A DNA stretch of 31,825 nucleotides from JADGOV01 sp040002735 (GTDB taxonomy: Bacteria; Actinomycetota; Actinomycetes; JADGOV01), in the NCBI GenBank assembly GCA_040002735.1, contig JBDUDX010000003.1:1-31825 (forward strand). The letters are read 5' to 3'. Both the position numbers and the translations under genes were made by a program. Under the pieces are notes generated by a model. That model was given only the letters and a program-made list of their open reading frames with translations, did not search any database and had not been told where the DNA came from. This document shows, in pieces, positions 22,221 to 29,904 of the stretch. Every line of letters starts with the position of its first letter. Within the stretch, counting starts at the first letter, position 1.

Positions 22221-24179
22221 ATGTCTCTTTCACTGGCGGGTGGACCTCCCGTGCCGAACCTCTTCCCCCGGTTGGAAGCACTGCTCCCGCGGGTCGGCAA
22301 GCCCATCCAGTACGTCGGCGGCGAGCTCAACGCGCAACTCAAGGATTGGGACGCGCCCGCCGGCCGCACCATGGTCCGTTGGTGCCTGCTCTATCCCGAC
22401 GCGTACGAGGTGGGGCTACCCAACCAGGGCGTGCAGATCCTGTACGAGGTGCTGAACGAGACCCCGGACACGCTCGCTGAGCGGGCGTACTCGGTGTGGC
22501 CGGACCTGGAAGCCCTGCTGCGCGAGCACGGCGTACCGGCGTTCACGGTGGACGCGCATCGTCCGATCCGGGCCTTCGACGTCCTCGGGGTGTCCTTCTC
22601 TACTGAGTTGGGCTACACCAACTTCCTCAACGCCCTCGACCTCGCCGACATCCCGCTGGAGAGTCGGGACCGGACCGGCGAGGACCCGCTGGTGATCGCC
22701 GGTGGCCACGCCGCGTTCAACCCGGAGCCGGTCGCCGACTTCCTGGACGCCGCGGTCCTGGGGGACGGCGAGCAGGCCGTACTGGCGATCACCGAGGTGC
22801 TGCGGGAGTGGACAGCGGAGGGCCGCCCGGGCGGCCGGGACGAGGCGCTAGCGCGGCTGGCGGCCTCGGGCGCGGTGTACGTACCCCGTTTTTACGACGT
22901 GCAGTACCTCCCCGACGGCCGGATCCAGCGGGTGGTGCCCAACCGGCCCGGGGTGCCGTACCGGGTCGTCAAGCACACCCTGATGGACTTGGACGCGTGG
23001 CCCTACCCGAAGCAGCCGCTGGTGCCGCTCGCCGAGACCGTGCACGAGCGGTTCAGCGTGGAGATCTTCCGCGGCTGCACCCGAGGCTGCCGGTTCTGCC
23101 AGGCCGGCATGATCACCCGACCGGTCCGGGAGCGCAGCGTCACCACGGTCGGCGAGATGGTGGCCGCCGGGGTGGCCGCGAGCGGCTTCAGCGAGGTCGG
23201 GCTGCTCTCGCTGTCCAGTGCGGACCATTCGGAGATCGGCGTCATCGCCAAGGGCCTCGCCGACCGGTACGAGGGCACGAACACCTCGCTGTCGCTGCCG
23301 AGTACCCGGGTGGACGCTTTCAACGTCGACCTCGCGAACGAGCTGTCCCGCAACGGCCGCCGGTCCGGGCTCACGTTCGCCCCCGAGGGCGGCTCGGAGC
23401 GGATCCGCCGGGTGATCAACAAGATGGTCACCGAGGAGGATCTGATCCGGACGGTGACCACGGCGTACGCCGGGGGCTGGCGGCAGGTGAAGCTCTACTT
23501 CATGTGCGGCCTCCCGACCGAGACCGACGACGATGTCCTGCAGATCGCCGACCTCGCCCAGAAGGTGATCAGAACCGGCCGGCAGGTGACCGGCCGCAGC
23601 GATATCCGTTGCACGGTGTCGATCGGCGGTTTCGTACCCAAGCCGCACACGCCCTTCCAGTGGGCCGCGCAGCTCGACGCCGAGACCACCGACGCCCGGC
23701 TGCGGCTGCTGCGGGATGCGATCGGCGCCGACCGGAGCATGCGTAAGGCGATCGGGTACCGCTACCACGACGGCAAGCCGGGGATCATCGAAGGTCTGCT
23801 CTCCCGCGGCGACAGGCGGGTTGGTGCGGTGATCCGCCGGGTCTGGGCGGCCGGCGGGCGCTTCGACGGTTGGAGCGAGTACTTCTCCTACGACCGCTGG
23901 GCGGCAGCCTGCGAGGCGGAGTTCACCGGCACGCCGGTGAACCTGGACTGGTACACCACGCGGGAGCGGGAGCTGGCCGAGGTGCTGCCCTGGGATCACC
24001 TGGATTCCGGGCTGGACAAGGAATGGCTCTGGCGGGACTGGGAGTCCTCGATAGCCGGCGGCGAGGTCGAGGATTGTCGCTGGGAGCCGTGCTACGACTG
24101 CGGGGTCTGCCCGGGGATGGACACCCAGATCCAGATCGGGCCGACCGGGCGCACTCTGCTGCCGCTCACAGCGGTGTGA
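22221..24179 (+). CDS. B12-binding-domain radical SAM protein, TIGR03960 family
   Basis: This 652-residue protein has an N-terminal cobalamin-binding-like Rossmann region (about 50-200, WCLLYPDAYEVGLPNQGVQILYEVLNE then LGVSFSTELGYTNFLNAL) and a radical SAM core with the iron-sulfur motif C286-X3-C290-X2-C293 (RGCTRGCRFCQAG). A further cysteine cluster near the C-terminus, C619-X4-C624-X2-C627-X2-C630, could bind a second metal or cluster. The family is TIGR03960, whose reaction I do not know to be established. In many bacteria it is fused or adjacent to TIGR03936, as here. Its conserved place beside RNase E/G and ribosomal protein genes suggests RNA or ribosome modification, by inference only. 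Confidence 0.92.
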   Translation: MSLSLAGGPPVPNLFPRLEALLPRVGKPIQYVGGELNAQLKDWDAPAGRTMVRWCLLYPDAYEVGLPNQGVQILYEVLNETPDTLAERAYSVWPDLEALLREHGVPAFTVDAHRPIRAFDVLGVSFSTELGYTNFLNALDLADIPLESRDRTGEDPLVIAGGHAAFNPEPVADFLDAAVLGDGEQAVLAITEVLREWTAEGRPGGRDEALARLAASGAVYVPRFYDVQYLPDGRIQRVVPNRPGVPYRVVKHTLMDLDAWPYPKQPLVPLAETVHERFSVEIFRGCTRGCRFCQAGMITRPVRERSVTTVGEMVAAGVAASGFSEVGLLSLSSADHSEIGVIAKGLADRYEGTNTSLSLPSTRVDAFNVDLANELSRNGRRSGLTFAPEGGSERIRRVINKMVTEEDLIRTVTTAYAGGWRQVKLYFMCGLPTETDDDVLQIADLAQKVIRTGRQVTGRSDIRCTVSIGGFVPKPHTPFQWAAQLDAETTDARLRLLRDAIGADRSMRKAIGYRYHDGKPGIIEGLLSRGDRRVGAVIRRVWAAGGRFDGWSEYFSYDRWAAACEAEFTGTPVNLDWYTTRERELAEVLPWDHLDSGLDKEWLWRDWESSIAGGEVEDCRWEPCYDCGVCPGMDTQIQIGPTGRTLLPLTAV

Positions 24180-24195
24180 CGGCCCGGGGGGTCTG

Positions 24196-25032
24196 ATGTC
24201 CCGCACGCCCGACGGCCCGCCACCGCCGGCGGCGGTGCAGAAATTGCGAATCCGTTTCGCCAAGCGCGGCCGGCTCCGGTTCACCAGCCACCGGGACTTC
24301 CAGCGGGCCTTCGAGCGCGCACTGCGCCGGGCGGGCGTACCGATGGCGTACTCCGCGGGCTTCAGCCCGCACCCCAAGATTTCCTACGTCGGGGCGGCGC
24401 CGACCGGAACCGCGAGCGAGGCGGAGTACCTGGAGATCGCGGTCACCGCGGAGCTCCACCCCGGGTCGGTGCAGGTCGCGCTGGACGAGGCGCTGCCGCC
24501 CGGGTTGGACGTACTGGAAGTGGTCGAGGGCCGGAGTGGGTCGTTGCCGGAACGGATCGAGGCATCCGTCTGGCACGTGCGGCTGCCGGGGCTGTCGGCC
24601 GGACGGGTCGGTTCGGCCGTGCGGGTGTTCCTGGCGTCGGACGACGTCCCGGTGGAACGGGTCGTGAAGGACGGTCGCCGCCGGCTGAACGCTCGGGCCG
24701 CCGTCCTGCGCGCCGAGGTGTCCGGAGATGACGACTGTGCGATACTGACCATGGTCGTTCGGCATCTCGTACCTGCCGTGCGACCCGACGATGTTCTGGT
24801 CGGGCTCCGTCAAGTGGCCGATCTCGCGCCGCCCGTCCCGCCCTCGGTGACGCGGCTGGCGCAGGGGTTGCTCGATGAAGGTCTACCCGCCGACCGGCTC
24901 GCCGATCCGCTCGCGCCCGACCGCAGTAGCGCCGCGGGAAGCGCCCCGACTGCCGACGGGACGCCGGGGACGAGGCCGGACCTGGTGGGCGTACCCGACG
25001 TCGTCGGCGTGTCGACCGCGACCCGCGGCTGA
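24196..25032 (+). CDS. TIGR03936/DUF2344 radical-SAM-linked protein
   Basis: This 278-residue protein begins, after about 14 variable residues, with VQKLRIRFAKRGRLRFTSHRDFQRAFERALRRAG and then PMAYSAGFSPHPKISYVGA, the hallmark of TIGR03936 (DUF2344). The domain covers about residues 14-210. The C-terminal 70 residues are Pro/Asp/Ala-rich and probably disordered. It follows the radical SAM gene by 16 bp and is presumably its partner; in other bacteria the two are one polypeptide. The function is unknown. No strong ribosome site precedes the ATG, so coupling to the upstream gene is likely. Confidence 0.9.
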   Translation: MSRTPDGPPPPAAVQKLRIRFAKRGRLRFTSHRDFQRAFERALRRAGVPMAYSAGFSPHPKISYVGAAPTGTASEAEYLEIAVTAELHPGSVQVALDEALPPGLDVLEVVEGRSGSLPERIEASVWHVRLPGLSAGRVGSAVRVFLASDDVPVERVVKDGRRRLNARAAVLRAEVSGDDDCAILTMVVRHLVPAVRPDDVLVGLRQVADLAPPVPPSVTRLAQGLLDEGLPADRLADPLAPDRSSAAGSAPTADGTPGTRPDLVGVPDVVGVSTATRG

Positions 25033-25094
25033 CCCGCAGCCCACGACTTTGGACGGTCCTCGCGGATCGCCGACACGATCAGCTCCTGCGCGGC

Positions 25095-25109
25095 CGCGTG
25101 GTTCACGCG
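25095..25109 (+). other. Hairpin in the rne leader
   Basis: CGCGTG (25095-25100), loop GTT, CACGCG (25104-25109) form a 6-bp stem 28 bp before the rne start and upstream of its AGGAG. RNase E is known to control its own mRNA through leader structures in E. coli; whether this one does so is a guess. Confidence 0.35.
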
Positions 25110-25137
25110 CCCGGGAGCGCGGACAGGAGAGCATCTG

Positions 25138-27687
25138 ATGCTCCAAGACGAGCCTGACACTTCCACTCCGGACACCCCCACCCCGGACACGCCGACTGCA
25201 ACCCCCGCCCGACCACGGCGCCGTGGCCGCGCGGCCGTCCGCGAACCCGGACCTCCGGTACCGATCACCGAACCGCCCCCGTCGCCCGAGGAGGCCACCT
25301 CGCCAGCGGATGACCGAGGCCCTACCCCGCCCGAACCGGTTGCTGCCGAAGCTGCGGAGCTAGAGCCGGCAAAGGACGTAGAGCCGGCAAAGGACGTGCA
25401 GCCGGCAAAGAAGGCCCCCCGCCGCCGGCGCGCTGCCAAGGCTGCGCCCATCGCAGAGGCGGAAGTGCCCGTCGACCCTGAGGACTCCGCCGCCGACCAG
25501 ACCGCCGCCGTCGATCCCGAAGCCGACGGGGAAGCCGTATTAGAGCCCGAAGTCGAAGCCGAGCCATCCAGCACCAGCGCCGGCCTGGCCTTTCAATCGC
25601 CAACCTTCGTGGCGCCTGCCTTTGTCGCTCCGCAGCCGCCGCCCGCCGAGACCGACGAGGCGACACCCGCGCCGGTCCCGGACGATGAGGACCAGAGCGA
25701 GGACGGCGACGCGGATGGGGAACCGGCGGGCACCCGCCGGCGGCGGCGCGGGCGGCGCGGGCGTGGCCGAGCCCGAACCGATGAGGGCGACGGCGACTCG
25801 GTCGCCGACGGCGAGGACAACGGTGCAGGTGTCCCGGCCGGGGCCAACAGCTCCGCGACCGACCAGCCGCCGCCTGATCCCGAGAAGACGTCGCCGGAAC
25901 TGACTGCCGCTGAGGCGGAGGAAGTCGCTGCCGGGGTGCGGCGGCGGCGGCGACGCCGTCGGCGGGCCGGCGGCGACGGTGATGATCCGGCGAAAGGCGA
26001 GGCCGGTACGGATCCGGACGACGTGGTGCCGACCGTGGTCCACGTACGGGCTCCTCGGCAGGCCGCCAAGCGCGGCCGGGATGACGACGGCGTTCAGGGC
26101 GTCAAGGGTTCGACCCGGTTGGAGGCCAAGCGTCAGCGCCGTCGCGACGGGCGGGACAGCGGCCGGAAGCGCCCGTCGATCATCAGCGAATCGGAATTCC
26201 TGGCTCGCCGGGAAGCCGTCGAGCGGGTGATGGTGGTCCGGGAGAGCGTCGACCGTACCCAGATCGCGGTAATGGAGGACGGCGTCCTCGTCGAGCACTA
26301 CGTCACCAAGGCGAGCGCCTCCTCCTACGTCGGCAACGTCTACCTCGGCCGGGTGCAGAACGTGTTGCCGTCCATGGAGGCCGCGTTCGTCGACATCGGC
26401 AAGGGGCGCAACGCCGTGCTCTACGCCGGCGAAGTGAACTACGACGCCAGCCAGTTCGAAGGCAAGCCGCACCGCATCGAGCAGGCCCTGAAGTCCGGCG
26501 ACAAGGTGCTCGTACAGGTCAGCAAGGATCCGATCGGCACCAAGGGCTCGCGGCTGACCAGCCAGATCAGCCTGCCCGGCCGGTACGTCGTCTACGTACC
26601 GGAGGGGGAACGTACCGGGATCAGCCGCAAGCTGCCCGATACCGAGCGGGCCCGCCTGAAGTCGATCCTCAAGCGGGTGGCCCCGGAAGGTGCCGGCCTC
26701 ATCGTGCGCACCGCCGCCGAAGGCGCCAGCGAGGAGGAACTGGCTCGGGACATGGCCCGGCTGGTGGCCCAGTGGGACGTCATCGGAAAGAAGGCGGCCA
26801 GCGCCAGCCCGCCGACGTTGCTGCACGCCGAGCCCGACCTGGTGATCCGGGTCATCCGCGACGTCTTCAACGAGGACTTCGCCAAGATGATCGTGCAGGG
26901 TGACGAGGAATGGGAGATGATCGAGGCCTACGTCGAGCATGTAGCCCCGGATCTGGCGGAGCGCCTGGCACGCTGGACCGAGGACGACGACGTCTTCGCC
27001 GAGTACCGGGTGGACGAGCAGCTCGCCAAGGCGCTGGACCGCAAGGTGTGGCTGCCCAGTGGCGGGTACCTGATCTTCGACCGTACCGAGGCTATGGTCG
27101 TCGTCGACGTGAACACCGGGCGCTTCACCGGCAAGGGCGGCAACCTCGAGGAGACGGTCACCCGGAACAACCTGGAGGCAGCCGAGGAACTGGCGCGCCA
27201 GCTCCGGCTGCGCGACCTCGGCGGAATGATCGTCGTCGACTTCATCGACATGGTGCTGGAGAGCAACCGCGATCTGGTGCTGCGCCGGCTGATGGAGTGC
27301 CTGGGCCGGGACCGTACGAAGCACCAGGTCGCCGAGGTGACCTCCCTCGGACTGGTACAGATGACCCGCAAGCGGGTCGGCCAGGGCCTGCAGGACGTCT
27401 TCGCGCAGGTCTGTCCGGAGTGCAACGGACGAGGCATCAAAGAGATCATCGATCCCTTCCAGCCGGCCGAACGGTCCAGCCGGGCACTGCCGGTGATCCC
27501 AAAGCCCACCCCGCCCCGGCATCGACCCGAGCCACCCGAGTCCGCCGAGGACTCGGAGCACGCTGAGGATCCAGCGGACACCGAGCACGCCGAGGTCACG
27601 GACGACGTGGCCGCGAAAGCCCACGAGGCGGAACCCGGCGACGAGGCCGGCAGCGGGATCCTCACGAGTACCGATGCGCTCGGGTAA
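25138..27687 (+). CDS. rne: Ribonuclease E/G
   Basis: This endoribonuclease processes rRNA and starts mRNA decay. The 849-residue protein has a long N-terminal extension (1-330), alternating Asp/Glu/Pro/Ala-rich and Arg-rich blocks, probably disordered and RNA- or protein-binding. An S1 domain follows (about 395-450, YVGNVYLGRVQNVLPSMEAAF), then the 5'-sensor and DNase-I-like catalytic region with metal-binding Asp657 (VVVDVNTG) and Asp701 (IVVDFIDM), and the zinc-link CPEC at 759-762. The C-terminal 70 residues are acidic. In this layout the extra segment precedes the core, as in other actinobacterial RNase E/G and unlike E. coli RNase E. ATG 25138 follows an AGGAG. It is upstream of rplU-rpmA, the usual order. 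Confidence 0.96.
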   Translation: MLQDEPDTSTPDTPTPDTPTATPARPRRRGRAAVREPGPPVPITEPPPSPEEATSPADDRGPTPPEPVAAEAAELEPAKDVEPAKDVQPAKKAPRRRRAAKAAPIAEAEVPVDPEDSAADQTAAVDPEADGEAVLEPEVEAEPSSTSAGLAFQSPTFVAPAFVAPQPPPAETDEATPAPVPDDEDQSEDGDADGEPAGTRRRRRGRRGRGRARTDEGDGDSVADGEDNGAGVPAGANSSATDQPPPDPEKTSPELTAAEAEEVAAGVRRRRRRRRRAGGDGDDPAKGEAGTDPDDVVPTVVHVRAPRQAAKRGRDDDGVQGVKGSTRLEAKRQRRRDGRDSGRKRPSIISESEFLARREAVERVMVVRESVDRTQIAVMEDGVLVEHYVTKASASSYVGNVYLGRVQNVLPSMEAAFVDIGKGRNAVLYAGEVNYDASQFEGKPHRIEQALKSGDKVLVQVSKDPIGTKGSRLTSQISLPGRYVVYVPEGERTGISRKLPDTERARLKSILKRVAPEGAGLIVRTAAEGASEEELARDMARLVAQWDVIGKKAASASPPTLLHAEPDLVIRVIRDVFNEDFAKMIVQGDEEWEMIEAYVEHVAPDLAERLARWTEDDDVFAEYRVDEQLAKALDRKVWLPSGGYLIFDRTEAMVVVDVNTGRFTGKGGNLEETVTRNNLEAAEELARQLRLRDLGGMIVVDFIDMVLESNRDLVLRRLMECLGRDRTKHQVAEVTSLGLVQMTRKRVGQGLQDVFAQVCPECNGRGIKEIIDPFQPAERSSRALPVIPKPTPPRHRPEPPESAEDSEHAEDPADTEHAEVTDDVAAKAHEAEPGDEAGSGILTSTDALG
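25363..25416 (+). repeat. In-frame 18-bp tandem repeat inside rne
   Basis: Three units, beginning GAGCCGGCAAAGGACGTA at 25363, 25381 and (diverged) 25399, encode EPAKDV, EPAKDV, QPAKKA. The first two differ by one base. It lies in the disordered N-terminal extension, where copy number can vary without harming the fold. Confidence 0.85.
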
Positions 27688-27697
27688 CATCGAGGTC

Positions 27698-27738
27698 GGC
27701 GCCTGCGCGCCTCAGTCCCGCATGCCCGCCGGCATGCG
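27698..27738 (+). promoter_or_regulatory. Two hairpins in the rplU leader
   Basis: GGCGC (27698-27702) pairs with GCGCC (27707-27711), and CGCATGCC (27719-27726) pairs with GGCATGCG (27731-27738) around a 4-nt loop; both stems are perfect. They lie between the rne stop and the rplU ribosome site. They could be an autoregulatory L21 leader or an intercistronic processing or termination structure. A -10-like TAACAT at 27685-27690 overlaps the rne stop, so rplU may have its own promoter. Confidence 0.5.
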
Positions 27739-27764
27739 CAGCCGTAGAACGGTAGGAGTTTCTC

Positions 27765-28124
27765 GTGTACGCCATCGTCCGTAGCGGCGGCAAGCAACAT
27801 CGGGTCGCCGTCGGCGATGTGATCACTGTCGATCGGTTGGTCGCGCCGCCCGGTGACACCGTGTTGCTGCCCGCGGTCCTGCACGTCGACGGCCAAGCCG
27901 TCACCAGCGCACCCGACGCGCTGTCCCGGGTACGGGTGAGCGCCGAAGTGGTCGGTGCGGCGAAGGGCCCGAAGATCGACATCCTCAGGTACAAGAACAA
28001 GACCGGCTACCGACGTCGGCAAGGGCACCGGGCGAAACTCACGACCCTGCGCGTGACCGGCATCGACAGCGGCGCGGTCGCCGAGACGGACGCCCAGCCC
28101 AGCCAGCCCGGCCAGGAGAGATAG
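27765..28124 (+). CDS. rplU: Large-subunit ribosomal protein bL21
   Basis: bL21 binds 23S rRNA in the 50S subunit. The 119-residue product starts MYAIVRSGGKQHRVAVGD and contains KIDILRYKNKTGYRRRQGHRA, the conserved rRNA-binding stretch. The last 20 residues (Ala/Gln/Pro-rich) are an extension beyond the usual 103-residue form. GTG 27765 follows GGTAGGAG. rpmA follows by 6 bp. Confidence 0.97.
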   Translation: MYAIVRSGGKQHRVAVGDVITVDRLVAPPGDTVLLPAVLHVDGQAVTSAPDALSRVRVSAEVVGAAKGPKIDILRYKNKTGYRRRQGHRAKLTTLRVTGIDSGAVAETDAQPSQPGQER

Positions 28125-28130
28125 GACGAT

Positions 28131-28415
28131 ATGGCTCACAAGAAAGGCGCCTCCAGCAGCCGCAACGGCCGCGACTCGAACGCCCAGCGACTGGGCGTGA
28201 AGCGGTACGGCGGGCAGTTGGTCAACGCTGGGGAGATCCTGGTTCGCCAGCGCGGTACGCACTTCCACCCCGGCTCGCTGGTCGGACGCGGTGGTGACGA
28301 CACGCTGTTCGCGCTCGCCGCCGGCGCGGTCGAGTTCGGCACCAAGCGCGGCCGCCGGGTGATCAACATCGTCCCGGCCGGCGCCCCGGCCGAACCCGCG
28401 AGCGTATCCGCCTGA
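28131..28415 (+). CDS. rpmA: Large-subunit ribosomal protein bL27
   Basis: bL27 reaches the peptidyl-transferase centre with its N-terminal tail. The 94-residue product starts MAHKKGASSSRNGRDSNAQR and contains RQRGTHFHPG, both diagnostic. There is no cleaved N-terminal extension of the Firmicutes type. The C-terminal Ala/Pro/Glu tail is slightly longer than usual. It is co-transcribed with rplU (6-bp gap) and followed by a strong hairpin. Confidence 0.97.
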   Translation: MAHKKGASSSRNGRDSNAQRLGVKRYGGQLVNAGEILVRQRGTHFHPGSLVGRGGDDTLFALAAGAVEFGTKRGRRVINIVPAGAPAEPASVSA

Positions 28416-28427
28416 TCCCAGCTTCGG

Positions 28428-28461
28428 ACGAGGGCGGACTCCCGGCGGGGTCCGCCCTCGT
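28428..28461 (+). terminator. Strong hairpin terminator after rpmA
   Basis: ACGAGGGCGGAC (28428-28439) and GTCCGCCCTCGT (28450-28461) form a perfect 12-bp stem with a 10-nt loop, 12 bp after the rpmA stop. The downstream bases GTCATTCC are not a real T-tract. It closes the rne/rplU/rpmA unit. Confidence 0.8.
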
Positions 28462-28467
28462 GTCATT

Positions 28468-28501
28468 CCTCGATATCCGACCTGCCTCGATGTCCGACCT
28501 G
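28468..28501. repeat. 17-bp tandem repeat upstream of obg
   Basis: CCTCGATATCCGACCTG (28468-28484) is followed directly by CCTCGATGTCCGACCTG (28485-28501), one mismatch. It lies between the rpmA terminator and the obg ribosome site, inside the probable obg promoter or leader. Confidence 0.85.
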
Positions 28502-28526
28502 CTAGCAGCCTGAAGGAGGAAGCGCC

Positions 28527-29870
28527 GTGGCGTCGTTCGTCGATCGTGCGGTGCTGCACGCCACGGCGGGTGACGGCGGCCACGGCTGCGCGTCGGTACA
28601 CCGGGAGAAGTTCAAGCCGCTCGGCGGTCCCGACGGGGGCAACGGTGGGCGCGGCGGCAGTGTCATCCTCGCGGTCGACTCCTCGACCACGACTTTGCTG
28701 GACGTGCAGCGTCATCCGCACCGCAAGGCCAACTCCGGCAAGCCGGGCCAAGGCAACTTCCGCAACGGTGCCGACGGTGCGGACATCGTGGTGGCCGTTC
28801 CGGAAGGGACCATGGTCCGGACCGTGGACGGCGCGCCGGTCACCGACCTGATCGGTACCGGCACTCGGTACGTGGTGGCCGCCGGCGGTCGGGGCGGATT
28901 AGGTAACGCGGCGTTGGCCTCACCGCGCCGAAAGGCACCCGGGTTCGCGCTGCTCGGCGAACCGGGCGACAGTGCCGACCTCGTCCTGGAACTAAAGACC
29001 GTGGCCGACGTCGCTCTGGTCGGCTTCCCCAACGCGGGCAAGTCCTCGCTGGTCTCCGCGCTCTCCGCCGCTCGCCCCAAGATCGCCGACTACCCGTTCA
29101 CCACGCTGGTGCCGAACCTCGGCGTGGTCACCGCCGGCGAGACGGTGTTCACCGTCGCCGACGTCCCCGGCCTGATCCCCGGCGCGAGCGCCGGCAAGGG
29201 GCTGGGGCTGGAGTTCCTGCGGCACGTCGAGCGCTGTGAGGTGCTGGTCCACGTGCTCGACTGCGCCACCGAAGAACCCGACCGCGACCCGTTGAGTGAC
29301 ATCGCCACCATCGAAGCGGAACTCGCCGCGTACGGCGGACTCGACGGCCGGCCGCGCCTGGTACTGCTCAACAAACTCGACGTACCGGCCGCTCGGGAAC
29401 TCGCCGACATTGTCACGCCGATGCTCCTCGAGCACGGTTACGCGGTGTGGAGCGGCAGTGCGGCGACGCACGAGGGGCTGCGCGAACTCGGGTTCGCGAT
29501 GGCCGCCGCGGTGGATGCCGCGCGGGCCGCCCGGCCGCACCGGGAGCCGGAGCGAATCGTGCTCCGGCCCAAAGCCGTGGACGACGCGGGCTTCACCGTG
29601 GAGAAGACGGCGGAGGCGTACGTCATCGCCGGTGACAAGCCGCAGCGGTGGGTACGCCAGACCGACTTCAGCAACGACGAGGCGGTCGGCTACCTCGCGG
29701 ACCGGCTTGCCCGCCTCGGCGTGGAACAGGCGCTGGCAGACGCGGGCGCGGAGCCGGGGGACACGATCGCGATCGACGAGGTGACCTTCGACTGGGAGCC
29801 GACCCTGCTCGCCGGCGCCGAGCACGTTCTCGGCCGGCGCGGTCGCGACCTTCGCCTCGACGGGCGATGA
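28527..29870 (+). CDS. obg: Obg/CgtA GTPase
   Basis: Obg is an essential GTPase that helps 50S ribosome assembly and responds to nutrient state; in Streptomyces it affects sporulation. The 447-residue protein has the glycine-rich Obg fold (1-158, for example GGPDGGNGGRGGSV), a G domain with P-loop GFPNAGKS at 166-173, switch region YPFTTLVPNLG, DVPGLIPGAS, and NKLD, and a C-terminal OCT domain (about 350-430, FTVEKTAEAYVIAGDKPQRWVRQTDFSNDEA). GTG 28527 follows AAGGAGGA (28512-28519). Its order after rplU-rpmA and before proB is typical of actinobacteria. Confidence 0.97.
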   Translation: MASFVDRAVLHATAGDGGHGCASVHREKFKPLGGPDGGNGGRGGSVILAVDSSTTTLLDVQRHPHRKANSGKPGQGNFRNGADGADIVVAVPEGTMVRTVDGAPVTDLIGTGTRYVVAAGGRGGLGNAALASPRRKAPGFALLGEPGDSADLVLELKTVADVALVGFPNAGKSSLVSALSAARPKIADYPFTTLVPNLGVVTAGETVFTVADVPGLIPGASAGKGLGLEFLRHVERCEVLVHVLDCATEEPDRDPLSDIATIEAELAAYGGLDGRPRLVLLNKLDVPAARELADIVTPMLLEHGYAVWSGSAATHEGLRELGFAMAAAVDAARAARPHREPERIVLRPKAVDDAGFTVEKTAEAYVIAGDKPQRWVRQTDFSNDEAVGYLADRLARLGVEQALADAGAEPGDTIAIDEVTFDWEPTLLAGAEHVLGRRGRDLRLDGR

Positions 29871-29904
29871 GGCGTCGGGTCGATGAGGCGTCGGGTCGAT
29901 GAGG
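29861..29904. repeat. 16-bp tandem repeat across the obg stop and proB start
   Basis: GATGAGGCGTCGGGTC occurs at 29866-29881 and again at 29882-29897, and a third partial copy, GATGAGG, starts at 29898. A diverged earlier unit (CGACGGGCGATGAGG, 29859-29873) is one base shorter. The obg stop codon (29868-29870) is in the first copy and the proB ATG (29899) in the last. Confidence 0.88.

Noticed and set aside
25049..25079. TTGGAC...CACGAT as a promoter for rne
   Set aside because: The spacer is 19 bp and the -10 lacks the first T; too weak to list.
25423..25970. Possible frameshift in the low-complexity rne N-terminus
   Set aside because: The frame is continuous, and Arg-rich and acidic blocks alternate as in other actinobacterial RNase E/G extensions.
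25540..27690. 716-residue reverse open frame opposite rne
   Set aside because: It is the complement of a conserved RNase E/G core and has no recognisable motif of its own.
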